From Taklimakanibacter albus (GTDB lineage Bacteria; Pseudomonadota; Alphaproteobacteria; Rhizobiales; Aestuariivirgaceae), in contig NZ_JAENHL010000008.1 in the NCBI RefSeq assembly GCF_016595235.1, positions 2,224,961-2,288,960 of the forward strand: 64,000 nt of DNA, read 5' to 3'. Positions 33,476-42,617 of this stretch are shown piece by piece; position 1 is the stretch's first letter; the number at the start of each line of letters is the position of its first letter. The notes under the pieces are model-generated. The model did no database searches and was not told the DNA's origin. It saw only the letters and a list, made by a program, of their open reading frames with translations. The position numbers were made by a program, and so were the translations under genes.

Positions 33476-34570
33476 ATGACCAGCGACAAGCAAACGGGCA
33501 AGGCCGGCGTTCCGATCACGATCAGGCAGCTGGTCAAGACCTATGGGAGTTACCGGGCTCTCGATGCGCTCGATCTCGACATTGCCGGCGGTGAGTTCCT
33601 GACATTGCTCGGGCCGTCGGGCTCGGGGAAATCGACGCTGCTGATGGCGATCGCCGGTTTCATCCGGCCCGATTCCGGCCTTCTGCAATTCGGCGCCACC
33701 GACGTCACGCGGCTCGAGCCGCACAAGCGCAATATCGGCGTCGTCTTCCAGAATTACGCGCTCTTCCCGCATATGACGGTGGCGCAGAATGTCGCTTATC
33801 CGCTGAAGCTGCGCAACGCCGACAAGGCCCGGATCGACGAACGCGTCCGATGGGCGCTGGCGCTGGTCAAGCTCGACGGCTTCGGCGATCGCTCCATACA
33901 TCAACTGTCAGGCGGCCAGCGCCAGCGTGTGGCGCTCGCCCGCGCCGTCGTCTTCGAGCCGAGCGTGCTGCTGATGGACGAGCCGCTCTCGGCGCTCGAC
34001 AAGAAATTGCGCGAGCATATGCAGATCGAGATCCGCCGGCTGCATGAGACGCTCGGCGTCACCACCATCTATGTGACACATGACCAGCGCGAGGCGCTGA
34101 CCATGTCGGACCGCATCGCCGTCATCAATCACGGCCGCTTCGCCCAGATCGGCGCCCCCAAGGCGCTTTATGAAAAGCCGGCGAGCCGCTTCGTCGCCGA
34201 ATTCATCGGCGATGCCACACTGCTGCCGCTCGATGCCGGGCAGAAGCGGCCGACCTTCCGCGGCCGCGCCGTGAAGACCAAAGACGCGAGCCAGGACAAC
34301 GGCTCCTATATCGTGCTGCGGCCGGAGAAGATCCGTCTCGTCGGTAAAGACGAGGATGCCGGCTGGAACTGCTTCGCCGGCACGCTCGATGATATCGTCT
34401 ATCAAGGCGAAAGCGTGCTGTTGTCAGTGCGGCTCGAGGGCGGTGAGACCTTGTTCCTGCGCCAGCCGACCGACCAGCAGAGCCTTGCCGCATTGCCTGA
34501 GCGCAACCAGCCGGTGGAAGTAGGTCTCCATGCCAATGACACGCTGATCGTGCCGGAAGAGGCCGCCTGA
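33476..34570 (+). CDS. ABC transporter ATP-binding protein, PotA type
   Basis: A 364-residue ATPase of the polyamine-like importer. Walker A is GPSGSGKST, the Q-loop FQNYALFPHMT, the signature QLSGGQRQRVALARAVVF, Walker B LLMDEPLSALD and switch His YVTHDQREA. A TOBE-like regulatory region forms the C-terminus (YIVLRPEKIRLVG). It follows the binding-protein gene after a hairpin and overlaps the first permease start by one base (TGATG). Its start ATG 33476 is in a weak ribosome context. Confidence 0.93.
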   Translation: MTSDKQTGKAGVPITIRQLVKTYGSYRALDALDLDIAGGEFLTLLGPSGSGKSTLLMAIAGFIRPDSGLLQFGATDVTRLEPHKRNIGVVFQNYALFPHMTVAQNVAYPLKLRNADKARIDERVRWALALVKLDGFGDRSIHQLSGGQRQRVALARAVVFEPSVLLMDEPLSALDKKLREHMQIEIRRLHETLGVTTIYVTHDQREALTMSDRIAVINHGRFAQIGAPKALYEKPASRFVAEFIGDATLLPLDAGQKRPTFRGRAVKTKDASQDNGSYIVLRPEKIRLVGKDEDAGWNCFAGTLDDIVYQGESVLLSVRLEGGETLFLRQPTDQQSLAALPERNQPVEVGLHANDTLIVPEEAA

Positions 34571-35442
34571 TGGCGCCGCATGCGGCAGAGGCGATGGAAG
34601 GCGACGCACGGCGCGAGCGGCTGCGGCTGCTCGCTTTGTCGAGCCCCGCCTTCCTGCTCGTGTTTGTCGTGCTCCTCATTCCGGTGGGCTGGCTGTTTTT
34701 CCTGTCCTTTATCGACAAAGACGGCTTCACGCTCAGCCACTATGCCCGGCTCTGGCAGAACGACGCCTATTTCGAGATCTTCCGCGTCACCTTCCTGTCG
34801 AGCTTCCTGGTCACCGTGCTGACCGTGGTGCTGGGTTATCCGCTCGCTTATCTCCTGTCGCAATTGCCGCGCCGGGCGGCGATCATCGGGCTCACCGTAG
34901 TGCTGCTGCCCTTCTGGACCTCGCTTCTGGTGCGCACCTATGCCTGGCTGGTCCTGCTGCAGCGCAAGGGCCTCGTCAATTCGACGCTGATGTCGCTCGG
35001 CCTCATCGATGAGCCGTTGAACCTCGTCTACAACATGTCGGGCGTGGTGATCGGCATGGTGCATATCATGCTGCCCTTCATGGTGCTGCCGCTCTATGCC
35101 ACCATGCGCTCGATCGACCCAGGGCTGATGCGCGCCGCGATCAGCCTCGGCGCGCCGCGTCGCAAGGCCTTTTTCACCATCTTCGCGCCTTTGTCGCTGC
35201 CCGGCGTCATCGCCGGCAGCCTGCTCGTCTTCATCTATTGCCTCGGCTTCTACATCACGCCGCAAGTGCTGGGCGGCGGGCGCATCAATCTCGTCTCGAT
35301 GAAGATCCTGGAAAACGCCACCATCTATTCCGACTGGGGCGCCGCTTCCGCGCTGGGCGTCGTGCTGCTCGTCGTGACGCTCCTCCTCTTCAAGGCGATC
35401 CAGATGATCGTGCCGGTCGACCGGCTGATGGGCAGGTCGTGA
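34570..35442 (+). CDS. ABC transporter permease, PotB type
   Basis: A 290-residue inner-membrane permease with six predicted helices. The first is about 20-42 (LVFVVLLIPVGWLFFLSF). The EAA-like loop is seen in AAISLGAPRRKAFFTIFAPLSLPG, followed by a typical final helix region. Translation is coupled on both sides by one-base overlaps, with the ATPase gene and with the next permease. It partners the PotC-type protein in the channel. Confidence 0.92.
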   Translation: MAPHAAEAMEGDARRERLRLLALSSPAFLLVFVVLLIPVGWLFFLSFIDKDGFTLSHYARLWQNDAYFEIFRVTFLSSFLVTVLTVVLGYPLAYLLSQLPRRAAIIGLTVVLLPFWTSLLVRTYAWLVLLQRKGLVNSTLMSLGLIDEPLNLVYNMSGVVIGMVHIMLPFMVLPLYATMRSIDPGLMRAAISLGAPRRKAFFTIFAPLSLPGVIAGSLLVFIYCLGFYITPQVLGGGRINLVSMKILENATIYSDWGAASALGVVLLVVTLLLFKAIQMIVPVDRLMGRS

Positions 35443-36260
35443 TGATGGACATGGATTCCGATCCGACCGTCAGCCATCTGCGCCGCCTGTGGCTCTATCT
35501 CTATTGCCTGGCGGTGGCGATCTTCCTCCTGGCGCCGATCCTCGTCGTCATTCCGATGTCGTTCTCGCCGTCGGAGTTTCTCGAATTCCCGCCGAGCTCC
35601 TTGTCGCTGCGCTGGTATCAGAGCCTCTTCAACAGCGCCGAATGGACGGGGGCGGCGATCATCTCGCTCAAAGCGGCGGTGCTGACCGTGCTGGTCGCGA
35701 CACCGCTCGGGATCGCCGCGGCTTACGGCCTGCAATATTCAGAGATGGGCATCGCCAAGCTGGTGCGCTCGCTTCTCATCATCCCGCTTATCGTGCCGGT
35801 GATCATCGTCGCCATCGGCGTGTTCTATCTCTTCGCCAGGCTCAATCTCGTCAATACACTCACGGGCCTGGTGCTGGCGCATAGCGTGCTGGCGCTGCCC
35901 TTCGTCATCGTGGTGGTAAGCGCGGGGCTGCAACGTTTCGACATCAATCAGGAGCTGGTGGCGCGCTCGCTCGGCGCGTCGCGGCTCAAGGCCTTCAGGA
36001 CGGTGACCTTGCCGCAGATCCGCCCCTCGGTGATGTCGGCCGCCCTCTTCGCCTTCATCACCTCCTTCGATGAAGTGGTGGTGGCGCTGTTCGTGTCACG
36101 CGGCCCTTCTTCGACGCTGACCCGCAAGATGTTCACCTCGCTGCGCGATCAGGTGAGCCCGGCGATCGCCGCCATTTCCACCATTCTCATCCTCATCACC
36201 TTCCTTCTCGCTCTCGCAGCGCTGGCTTCGGCGCGCGGCGACAAGGCGCAGAAATCCTGA
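35442..36260 (+). CDS. ABC transporter permease, PotC type
   Basis: A 272-residue permease. ATG 35442 shares its first base with the upstream stop; an ATG directly after it (35445) is equally possible. Features are the N-terminal helix LYCLAVAIFLLAPILVVIP, the phrase SFSPSEFLEFPP that often follows the first helix in PotC, and the EAA loop in VARSLGASRLKAFRTVTLPQIRP. Six helices are predicted. It completes the importer. The M24 gene begins about 22 bases after its stop. Confidence 0.92.
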   Translation: MMDMDSDPTVSHLRRLWLYLYCLAVAIFLLAPILVVIPMSFSPSEFLEFPPSSLSLRWYQSLFNSAEWTGAAIISLKAAVLTVLVATPLGIAAAYGLQYSEMGIAKLVRSLLIIPLIVPVIIVAIGVFYLFARLNLVNTLTGLVLAHSVLALPFVIVVVSAGLQRFDINQELVARSLGASRLKAFRTVTLPQIRPSVMSAALFAFITSFDEVVVALFVSRGPSSTLTRKMFTSLRDQVSPAIAAISTILILITFLLALAALASARGDKAQKS

Positions 36261-36282
36261 TTCTTCATCCATAGGGGCCATG

Positions 36283-37446
36283 ATGCACGCCAAATCCGCC
36301 GTCTTCTCCATCGACGAACATAAAGACCGCTTCGCCCGGGCACGCGCGGCGCTTAAAGCTGCCAAGCTCGATGCCTGCCTGATGGTGGCACCGGAGAATG
36401 TCTATTATGTCGGCGGCTATGAGACCTGGGTCGGCGTCAACAGCCCGCAATTCCTGATCTTCACCGCCAAGGAAGACGCCCCGACGCTGATCCTGCGCAA
36501 TGTCGACCTGGCGCTGGCGCGCGAGACGACCTGGGTTGGCGATATCCGCACCTATCATCTCCATACCGACAGCGTGCCCGACCTCGTGACGAAGGTACTG
36601 AAGGAGAAAGGCCTCATCCGCGGCCGGCTCGGCATCGAATTCCAGTCCTATGCGCTGCCGCATGGCATGGCGCTCACGCTGAAAGAGGCGCTGCCCGGTT
36701 TCGATTTCGCCGATGCAACCGACCTTTTCGGCGATCTGCGCCTGGTCAAATCGGCGGCCGAGATCGACATGCTGCGCGCCGCCGGCAAATTCGCGCAGAT
36801 CGGCCTCACGGCGGCTAAACGCACCCTCAAGGCCGGCATCAGCGAGATCGAGCTTGCTGCCGAGATCGAAGGCGCCATGCGCCGGGCGGGGAGCGACTAT
36901 TGGGCGATCCCGACCGAGCTTGCCAGCGGCTGGCGCTCGGCCGGCGGCCATGCGGCGCCGCGGCCCAAGGCGATCGAGCCGGGCGATCTCGTCCATGTCG
37001 AATTCGCCGGCGTCAGTAACCGCTATCACGCCACTGCCCTGCAGACGCTGGGTGTCGGCACGCCGTCGAAACGCGCGACAGACCTCTATGACGTGGCGCT
37101 TCTGTCGCTCAAGGCCGGCCTCGCCGCGACCAAGGTCGGGGCGCGTGTCGATGCGATCGAGGAAGCCTCGCTCGAACCCTTGCGCAAGGAAGGCCTCGAA
37201 CACGCCGCGATGATGCGTTTCGGTTATGGGCTCGGCATCGCCTATCCGCCGATCTGGCTCGAGACCTTGCAGATCAGTCGCGGCTTCGACCGGGTGCTCG
37301 AACCCGGCATGGTCTTCGTCCTGCATTCCTGCCTGGAGCTTCCCGATGAGGAGCTGGGTGTGGTGCAGGGCGGCACTTATCTTCTGAAGGAAGATGGGCT
37401 CGAAATGCTGGCGGGCGCCGGCGACATCGATCTTATCCGCGTCTGA
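36283..37446 (+). CDS. M24-fold hydrolase lacking metal ligands (creatinase-like)
   Basis: About 387 residues from ATG 36283 (Met1 at 36280 is an alternative). It has the creatinase/prolidase two-domain plan: N-terminal domain about 15-155 and pita-bread domain about 160-385. All five positions that bind metal in M24 peptidases are changed (numbering from 36280): Asp to Glu241 in VHVEFAG, Asp to Thr252 in YHATAL, His lost in FGYGLG, Glu to His349 and Glu to Gln363. It is therefore probably a metal-independent hydrolase, like creatinase or ectoine hydrolase. His224 in GGHAAP aligns with the creatinase catalytic His. It sits between an amine importer and a FAD amine oxidase. Confidence 0.82.
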   Translation: MHAKSAVFSIDEHKDRFARARAALKAAKLDACLMVAPENVYYVGGYETWVGVNSPQFLIFTAKEDAPTLILRNVDLALARETTWVGDIRTYHLHTDSVPDLVTKVLKEKGLIRGRLGIEFQSYALPHGMALTLKEALPGFDFADATDLFGDLRLVKSAAEIDMLRAAGKFAQIGLTAAKRTLKAGISEIELAAEIEGAMRRAGSDYWAIPTELASGWRSAGGHAAPRPKAIEPGDLVHVEFAGVSNRYHATALQTLGVGTPSKRATDLYDVALLSLKAGLAATKVGARVDAIEEASLEPLRKEGLEHAAMMRFGYGLGIAYPPIWLETLQISRGFDRVLEPGMVFVLHSCLELPDEELGVVQGGTYLLKEDGLEMLAGAGDIDLIRV

Positions 37447-37448
37447 CC

Positions 37449-38774
37449 ATGCCCGTCCTGCTCGATCCCGTCGCTTCCGACTCAGACCTGCCGAAACGCG
37501 CCGATGTGGCGATCATCGGCGGCGGCATCATCGGTGTCGCCACCGCTTATTTCCTCGCCGAAAAGGGCGTGTCGGTGCTGCTCTGCGAGAAGGGCGAGAT
37601 CGGCGGTGAGCAATCGAGCCGCAATTGGGGCTGGTGCCGCACCATGGGGCGGGATCTGCGCGAGATGCCGCTGGCCCAGGAGAGCTTGCGCCTGTGGCGC
37701 GGGCTGTCGGCGCGTATCGGGGCGGAGACCGGGTTCAAAGAGACCGGCACTCTTTATTTATGTCCCGATGCGAAGACGCTGGCGAAACGCGAAGCGTGGC
37801 TCGCTGAGGCGCAAGCTTACAATGTGTCGTCGCGCATTTTGCGAGGAGCCCGAGTCAACGAAACACTCGCGGGCGCCGCCGGGCAATGGGCGGGCGCTCT
37901 CTTCACCCCGGATGACGGCGTGGCCGAACCTCATATGGCGGCGCCGGCTTTGGCGCATGCGGCACGCCGGCGTGGCGCCTCGATCGTGACCCATTGCGCG
38001 GTGCGCTCCATCGATGTGAGCGCCGGGCGCATCTCCGGTATCGTCACCGAGAACGGCCGGGTCGCCTGCTCGACCGTCGTGCTGGCCGGCGGTGTATGGT
38101 CATCGCTCTTCTGCAAGAGTCTCAATCTGCGCCTGCCGCAGCTGAAGGTGCTGGCCTCGGTGCTGCGCACCGCCGCCACCGACAAGGGACCGGGCCCTGC
38201 CGCCTGGGGGCCGGGCCTGTCGCTGCGCAGAAGGCTCGATGGCGGCTATACGGTGTCGCATGGCAGCGTGATCGCCGATATCGTGCCCGACAGCTTCCGC
38301 TATTTCCGCGATTTCCTGCCGCTGCTCAAAATGGAATGGAGCGGCATCGCATTGCGCGGGGGAAAAAGCTTCTTCGAGGAAGCGAACTATGCGCGGTATT
38401 GGACGAAGGACGCTCCTTCGCCTTTCGAGCGCCATCGCATGCTCGATCCGCGACCTTCGGCGCATGATCTCAAACGCGCGCGGCAGAATCTCGAGGCCAA
38501 TTTCCCGGCCTTCAAGACCGTGCCGACGCAAGCCACCTGGGGTGGCATGATCGATGCGACACCCGATATCCTGCCGGTGATCTCCGGCGTCACGGGTCTG
38601 CCCGGCTTTTACATCTCGACCGGTTATTCCGGCCACGGCTTCGGCATCGGTCCGGGGGCGGGTCTGCTCACCGCGCAGATCGTCACGAACGAGAAACCGG
38701 TGGTGGATCCTGAGCCTTTCCGCTTTTCGCGTTTCGGCGACGGCAGCGATGTGAGGCCACGGGCGGGTTTGTGA
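37449..38774 (+). CDS. FAD-dependent amine/D-amino acid oxidoreductase (DadA family)
   Basis: A 441-residue flavoenzyme of the DadA/sarcosine-oxidase group. The dinucleotide fold DVAIIGGGIIGVATAYFLAE begins near residue 18, followed by an Arg/Asn-rich contact (EQSSRNWGWCR). The C-terminal GFYISTGYSGHGFGIGPGAG is the usual FAD-binding end. It likely oxidises a C-N bond in the amine released by the preceding hydrolase. The gene starts 2 bases after the M24 stop. The pair of a creatinase-fold hydrolase and such an oxidase resembles creatine-to-sarcosine-to-glycine chemistry, but the actual substrate is not known. Confidence 0.87.
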   Translation: MPVLLDPVASDSDLPKRADVAIIGGGIIGVATAYFLAEKGVSVLLCEKGEIGGEQSSRNWGWCRTMGRDLREMPLAQESLRLWRGLSARIGAETGFKETGTLYLCPDAKTLAKREAWLAEAQAYNVSSRILRGARVNETLAGAAGQWAGALFTPDDGVAEPHMAAPALAHAARRRGASIVTHCAVRSIDVSAGRISGIVTENGRVACSTVVLAGGVWSSLFCKSLNLRLPQLKVLASVLRTAATDKGPGPAAWGPGLSLRRRLDGGYTVSHGSVIADIVPDSFRYFRDFLPLLKMEWSGIALRGGKSFFEEANYARYWTKDAPSPFERHRMLDPRPSAHDLKRARQNLEANFPAFKTVPTQATWGGMIDATPDILPVISGVTGLPGFYISTGYSGHGFGIGPGAGLLTAQIVTNEKPVVDPEPFRFSRFGDGSDVRPRAGL

Positions 38775-38781
38775 GCCATAT

Positions 38782-38893
38782 CCCCTCCCCCTTGTGGGGA
38801 GGGGTCAGGGGTGGGGGTCCGGCAGTCTGTCAGGATAGACTGCCAGACCCCCACCCCGACGCTTCGCGTCAACCCTCCCCGCAAGGGGGAGGG
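38782..38893. terminator. Nested GC-rich inverted repeat between convergent genes
   Basis: A long symmetric element. The inner arms GGGGTGGGGGTCCGGCAGTC and their complement (with one mismatch) surround GTCAGGAT. The outer arms CCTCCCCCTTGTGGGG and CCCCGCAAGGGGGAGG pair as well. It fills the gap between the FAD oxidase gene and the convergent GguC gene, so it can end transcripts from both sides. It resembles the elements at 44521-44663 and 48207-48315. Confidence 0.65.
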
Positions 38894-38898
38894 TAAGA

Positions 38899-39906
38899 TC
38901 ACAACACCCCGATCGTCACCGCTTCTTCCTTCGCGATGCTCAGCGGATTGCGCAGCGGCAGGCCGAAATCCGGACAGTCGATCTCGAAGACATCGCCCGC
39001 TTCCGGCTTGATCCCGTCAGCAAAGGAGAGCGTCGCGGTGCCGAACATATGCACATGCACATCGCCCGGCTGGCGGAACAGGCCGTATTTGAAATGATGG
39101 TGCTCGAGATTGGCGAAGCTGTGCGACATGTTCGCTTCGCCGGAGAGGAACGGCTTCTCCCAGATCACCTTGCCCTCGCGTTTGATGCGCGACATGCCCC
39201 GGATATCGGCAGGCGGCGGACCCAAACGGATTTCCGGACCGAAGCTCGCCGGGCGCAGCTTCGAATGGGCGAGAAAGAGATAGTTGATGCGCTCGGTCAC
39301 ATGGTCGGAAAATTCGTTCGATAACGCGAAGCCGACACGGAAAGGCGCGCCCGTGCTGGAGACGACATAGATGCCGGCGACTTCCGGCTCCTCGCCGCCA
39401 TCGAGCGCGAAGCCCGGCGAGACGAGCGGCTGGCCGGGACCGGCGGCGGTGGCGCCATTGCCCTTGTAGAACCATTCCGGCTGCACGCCGATCTTACCCG
39501 GCGCCGGCTTGCCGCCCTCGAGCCCCATGCGGAACATCTTCATCGAGTCGGTGAGCGTCTCCTTGTCCTTCTCGGCGAGGGTCTTGTGCATGGCATCGCG
39601 CGTCGCCGCCGAGCCCAGATGGGTGAGGCCGGTGCCGGTCAGATGCAGATTGGCCGGATGAAGGTGAATGATCGGCGCCAGGAGATCGCCCGACTCGTAG
39701 ACGCGGGCGAGATCGACAGTATCGCCGAGGCCGTGATCGGTTATCACGTCGGCAAGCCGCCGGCCTTTGTCGGCCGCCTCCAGCGCCAGCTCATAGACAC
39801 CGCCGGCATTCCTGACGATCCGCCCGGCCGCCCCTGGCTCGCGGCAGACCACCGCGACCCCACCTTCATGCTTCATCTGTGACAGCAGCATTGCGCAGAT
39901 CCTCAC
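38899..39906 (-). CDS. gguC: AraD1/GguC family protein (fumarylacetoacetase superfamily)
   Basis: A 335-residue protein of the GguC/AraD1 group, related to fumarylacetoacetate hydrolases. The C-terminal catalytic fold is seen in FALSNEFSDHVTERINYLFLAHSKLRP and DVFEIDCPDFG; HLHPANLHLTGTGLTHLGSA is typical of the group. Relatives occur in pentose and sugar-acid breakdown, acting on 2-keto-3-deoxy acids. This would fit the pentonate-type dehydratase at 3235-4968 and the sugar importer next door. It is divergent from that importer (268 bases between starts). The exact reaction is not established. Confidence 0.8.
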   Translation of the reverse strand: MRICAMLLSQMKHEGGVAVVCREPGAAGRIVRNAGGVYELALEAADKGRRLADVITDHGLGDTVDLARVYESGDLLAPIIHLHPANLHLTGTGLTHLGSAATRDAMHKTLAEKDKETLTDSMKMFRMGLEGGKPAPGKIGVQPEWFYKGNGATAAGPGQPLVSPGFALDGGEEPEVAGIYVVSSTGAPFRVGFALSNEFSDHVTERINYLFLAHSKLRPASFGPEIRLGPPPADIRGMSRIKREGKVIWEKPFLSGEANMSHSFANLEHHHFKYGLFRQPGDVHVHMFGTATLSFADGIKPEAGDVFEIDCPDFGLPLRNPLSIAKEEAVTIGVL

Positions 39907-39924
39907 TCTGTATCTTCCGGATTA

Positions 39925-39935
39925 TTGTCATACAA
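39925..39935. promoter_or_regulatory. Palindromic operator-like site TTGTCATACAA
   Basis: A perfect TTGT-N3-ACAA palindrome lies 18 bases upstream of the GguC start, in the gap shared with the divergent sugar importer. The form matches the kind of site bound by FadR-type GntR regulators of sugar-acid genes. No GntR-FadR gene is seen nearby, so the regulator would be encoded elsewhere. Weak evidence. Confidence 0.3.
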
Positions 39936-40173
39936 ATAGATAGATTGGCAAGCGGCGGCCGGCCGGTCGCAGCGAGGCCTGGGCGGACACAAAGCTTCCG
40001 ACCACCGCCTTTGCCTAAAATTTGACCATCTTCGCATCGCGTAACGGCATTAGTCTTTCGTCGAATGCATCCGTCTTGGCTTGCACGGGCCCTGTCGCAT
40101 TCGTATCGTCCCTGTTTCGCACATAAAGCACAGAACAAGATGCGAGGTGCGGGATGGGAGGATCGCGGAAGAA

Positions 40174-41241
40174 ATGGCCGAGGTCGAGATTCGTGATGCG
40201 CGGAAGGCCTATGGCACGGCGCAAGTTCTCCACGGAGTGAGCGTCGATATCGCGGATGGCGAATTCGTCGTTCTTGTCGGCCCCTCAGGCTGCGGCAAGT
40301 CGACCTTGCTGCGCATGATCGCCGGCCTTGAAAGCATCACCGGCGGCGAGATCGCCATCGATAAGCGCGTCGTCAATGACGTGGCGCCGAAAGAGCGCGA
40401 TATCGCGATGGTGTTCCAGAACTACGCGCTCTATCCGCATATGACGGTCGCAGAGAATATGGGCTTCTCGCTCAAGCTCAAGAATGCGCCGAAGGCCGAG
40501 ACGGTGCAGAAGGTTCGCCAGGCTGCCGACATATTGGGGCTTGTTCCCTATCTCGAACGTTATCCGCGCCAGCTGTCGGGTGGCCAGCGCCAGCGCGTCG
40601 CCATGGGGCGCGCCATCGTGCGTAATCCCAAAGTGTTCCTCTTCGACGAGCCGCTCTCCAATCTCGACGCCAAATTGCGCGTCGCCATGCGGGCGGAAGT
40701 GAAGCAGCTGCATCAGCGCCTCAAGACGACGACGGTCTATGTCACCCATGACCAGATCGAGGCGATGACCATGGCCGACAAGATCGTCGTGATGAATGAT
40801 GGGCGGATCGAGCAGATCGGGGCGCCGCTCGATCTCTACGACAGGCCACAGAATCGTTTCGTCGCCGGATTCATCGGCTCGCCGGCGATGAATTTCATAT
40901 CCGGCCGGTTCGCCGGCACCGATGCGCAAGCGAACTTCGAAGCGGAAGGCGGCGTCAGGATCGCCGTAACGGCGCCAACTGGTCTTGCACCGGGCCATCC
41001 GCTTGTGCTCGGCGTCAGGCCCGAGCATCTGATGCTGGGACCGCACGGCCTCGCCGTCCAAGTGGTCGTCGTCGAGCCGACCGGCTCCGAAGTCCAGGTC
41101 AATGCCCGCGCCGCCAATGGCGAGGAAATCGTCGCGGTCTTCCGCGAAAGACACAGTTTCACGCCCGGCGACACGATCACGCTCACCCCGCAGCCCGGCA
41201 CCATCCATCTCTTCGATGGGGAAAGCGGGCAGCGTATTTAA
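40174..41241 (+). CDS. Sugar ABC transporter ATP-binding protein, UgpC/MalK type
   Basis: A 355-residue ATPase. Walker A is GPSGCGKST, Q-loop FQNYALYPHMT, signature QLSGGQRQRVAMGRAIV, Walker B FLFDEPLSNLD, and YVTHDQIEAMTMAD holds the switch His. The C-terminal regulatory domain follows (VLGVRPEHLMLG). ATG 40174 gives the standard N-terminus (AEVEIRDARKAYG). In this operon the ATPase comes first, before the binding protein. The 5' gap, 39907-40173, contains only the operator-like site and promoter sequence. Confidence 0.92.
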   Translation: MAEVEIRDARKAYGTAQVLHGVSVDIADGEFVVLVGPSGCGKSTLLRMIAGLESITGGEIAIDKRVVNDVAPKERDIAMVFQNYALYPHMTVAENMGFSLKLKNAPKAETVQKVRQAADILGLVPYLERYPRQLSGGQRQRVAMGRAIVRNPKVFLFDEPLSNLDAKLRVAMRAEVKQLHQRLKTTTVYVTHDQIEAMTMADKIVVMNDGRIEQIGAPLDLYDRPQNRFVAGFIGSPAMNFISGRFAGTDAQANFEAEGGVRIAVTAPTGLAPGHPLVLGVRPEHLMLGPHGLAVQVVVVEPTGSEVQVNARAANGEEIVAVFRERHSFTPGDTITLTPQPGTIHLFDGESGQRI

Positions 41242-41271
41242 TAAGCAAATACAATCCAACAGGAGGAGAAA

Positions 41272-42582
41272 ATGGGTTTCACGCGACGCGATTTGCTCAA
41301 GACCACCGCCGGCGCCTCCGCCAGCCTGATGGTGCCTTCCCTGTTAACCCTGAGGGCCCGCGCCCAGGACCTCTCTTTCAAGCCCGAGGAGGGTGCCAGC
41401 CTCAGGCTTCTGCGCTGGTCGCCCTTCGTCAAGGGCGACGAGGAACAGTGGCTCGCCAATACCAAGAAATTCACCGAAGCAACCGGCGTCGAGGTACGCG
41501 TCGACAAGGAGAGCTGGGAAGACATCAGGCCCAAGGCGGCGGTCGCCGCCAATGTCGGATCGGGCCCCGACCTGATGTTCGTGTGGTTCGACGATCCGCA
41601 TCAATATCCCGACAAGCTGCTCGAGGTCAGCGATCTCGCCAATTATCTCGGCGGAAAATATGGCGGCTGGTATGATGGGCCGAAGAGCTACGCGACGCGC
41701 GACGGCCAGTTCGTCGGCCTGCCGCTCGCCACCATCGGCAATGCCATCGTCTATCGCGACAGCTGGGTGAAGGAAGCGGGCTTCAGCGAGTTCCCCAAGA
41801 CCACCGACAAATTCCTCGAACTGTGCCAGGCGCTGCAGAAGTCCGGCCATCCGGTCGGCTTCACCCACGGCCATGGCGTCGGCGACGGCAACAACTACGC
41901 GCATTGGTTGTTATGGAGCCATGGCGGCAAGATGGTCGACGAGAAGGGCACGGTGACGATCAACAGCCCGGAGACGCAGAAGGCCATCGAATATGCGATG
42001 GAGCTCTACAAGACCTTCATTCCCGGCACCGAAGGCTGGCTCGACGTCAATAACAACCGCGCGTTCCTCGCCGGTGAATTGTCGGTCATCGCCAACGGCA
42101 TCTCGGCCTATTATTCGGCCAAGAACGATCCGAAGCTCGCCGAGATCGCCAAGGACATCCGCACCACCAATCTTCCGGTGGGGCCGGTGGGCAAGCCCGT
42201 CGAACTGTACCAGGTGACCAGCGCCGTCATCTTCAAATACACCAAATATCCCAACGCAGCGAAAGCCTATCTGCAATTCATGTTCGAGGAAGCGCAGATG
42301 AGCGAATGGATCACCAAATCGAGCGGCTATTGCTGCCAGACGCTGAAAGCCTTCGCCAGCAATCCGGTGTGGACGGCGGATCCCGCGAATGCGCCCTATG
42401 CCAAGGCGTCGGAAACACTCAGGCCCAACGGTTATGCCGGGCCGCTCGGCTATGCATCCGCGGCAGTGATGGCGGATTATGTGCTGGTCGACATGTTCGC
42501 CGAAGCCGTCACCGGCCAGCAGACGCCGCAGGCCGCGATGGAACGCGCCGAGAAACGCGCCAACCGGTATTACCGGGTGTGA
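41272..42582 (+). CDS. Sugar ABC transporter substrate-binding protein (family 1, Tat signal)
   Basis: A 436-residue extracellular solute-binding protein of the UgpB/MalE class. A twin-arginine leader (MGFTRRDLLKTTAG to RARA, about 1-31) suggests export by Tat in folded form. The mature core has SLRLLRWSPFVKGDEEQWL and AVAANVGSGPDLMFVWFDDPHQYPD. An AGGAGGAG ribosome site precedes ATG. The gene is followed by a strong GC hairpin (42590-42609) and a palindromic repeat before the permease genes. The sugar is unknown. Confidence 0.9.
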   Translation: MGFTRRDLLKTTAGASASLMVPSLLTLRARAQDLSFKPEEGASLRLLRWSPFVKGDEEQWLANTKKFTEATGVEVRVDKESWEDIRPKAAVAANVGSGPDLMFVWFDDPHQYPDKLLEVSDLANYLGGKYGGWYDGPKSYATRDGQFVGLPLATIGNAIVYRDSWVKEAGFSEFPKTTDKFLELCQALQKSGHPVGFTHGHGVGDGNNYAHWLLWSHGGKMVDEKGTVTINSPETQKAIEYAMELYKTFIPGTEGWLDVNNNRAFLAGELSVIANGISAYYSAKNDPKLAEIAKDIRTTNLPVGPVGKPVELYQVTSAVIFKYTKYPNAAKAYLQFMFEEAQMSEWITKSSGYCCQTLKAFASNPVWTADPANAPYAKASETLRPNGYAGPLGYASAAVMADYVLVDMFAEAVTGQQTPQAAMERAEKRANRYYRV

Positions 42583-42589
42583 TCGAAGG

Positions 42590-42609
42590 GCCGGCGGGCA
42601 ACCGCCGGC
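42590..42609 (+). repeat. GC stem-loop after the sugar-binding-protein gene
   Basis: GCCGGCGG (42590-42597) pairs with CCGCCGGC (42602-42609) across a GCAA tetraloop, a stable GNRA loop. It lies 7 bases after the binding-protein stop, with no T-tract. It may protect the binding-protein transcript from 3' decay. Confidence 0.6.
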
Positions 42610-42617
42610 TCCAAAGT

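Noticed and set aside
36283-37446. Creatinase proper.
   Set aside because: Although creatinase-like, the residues around Thr252 and Gln255 differ from creatinase, and creatine-linked genes (creatininase, urease) are absent, so only the fold is called.
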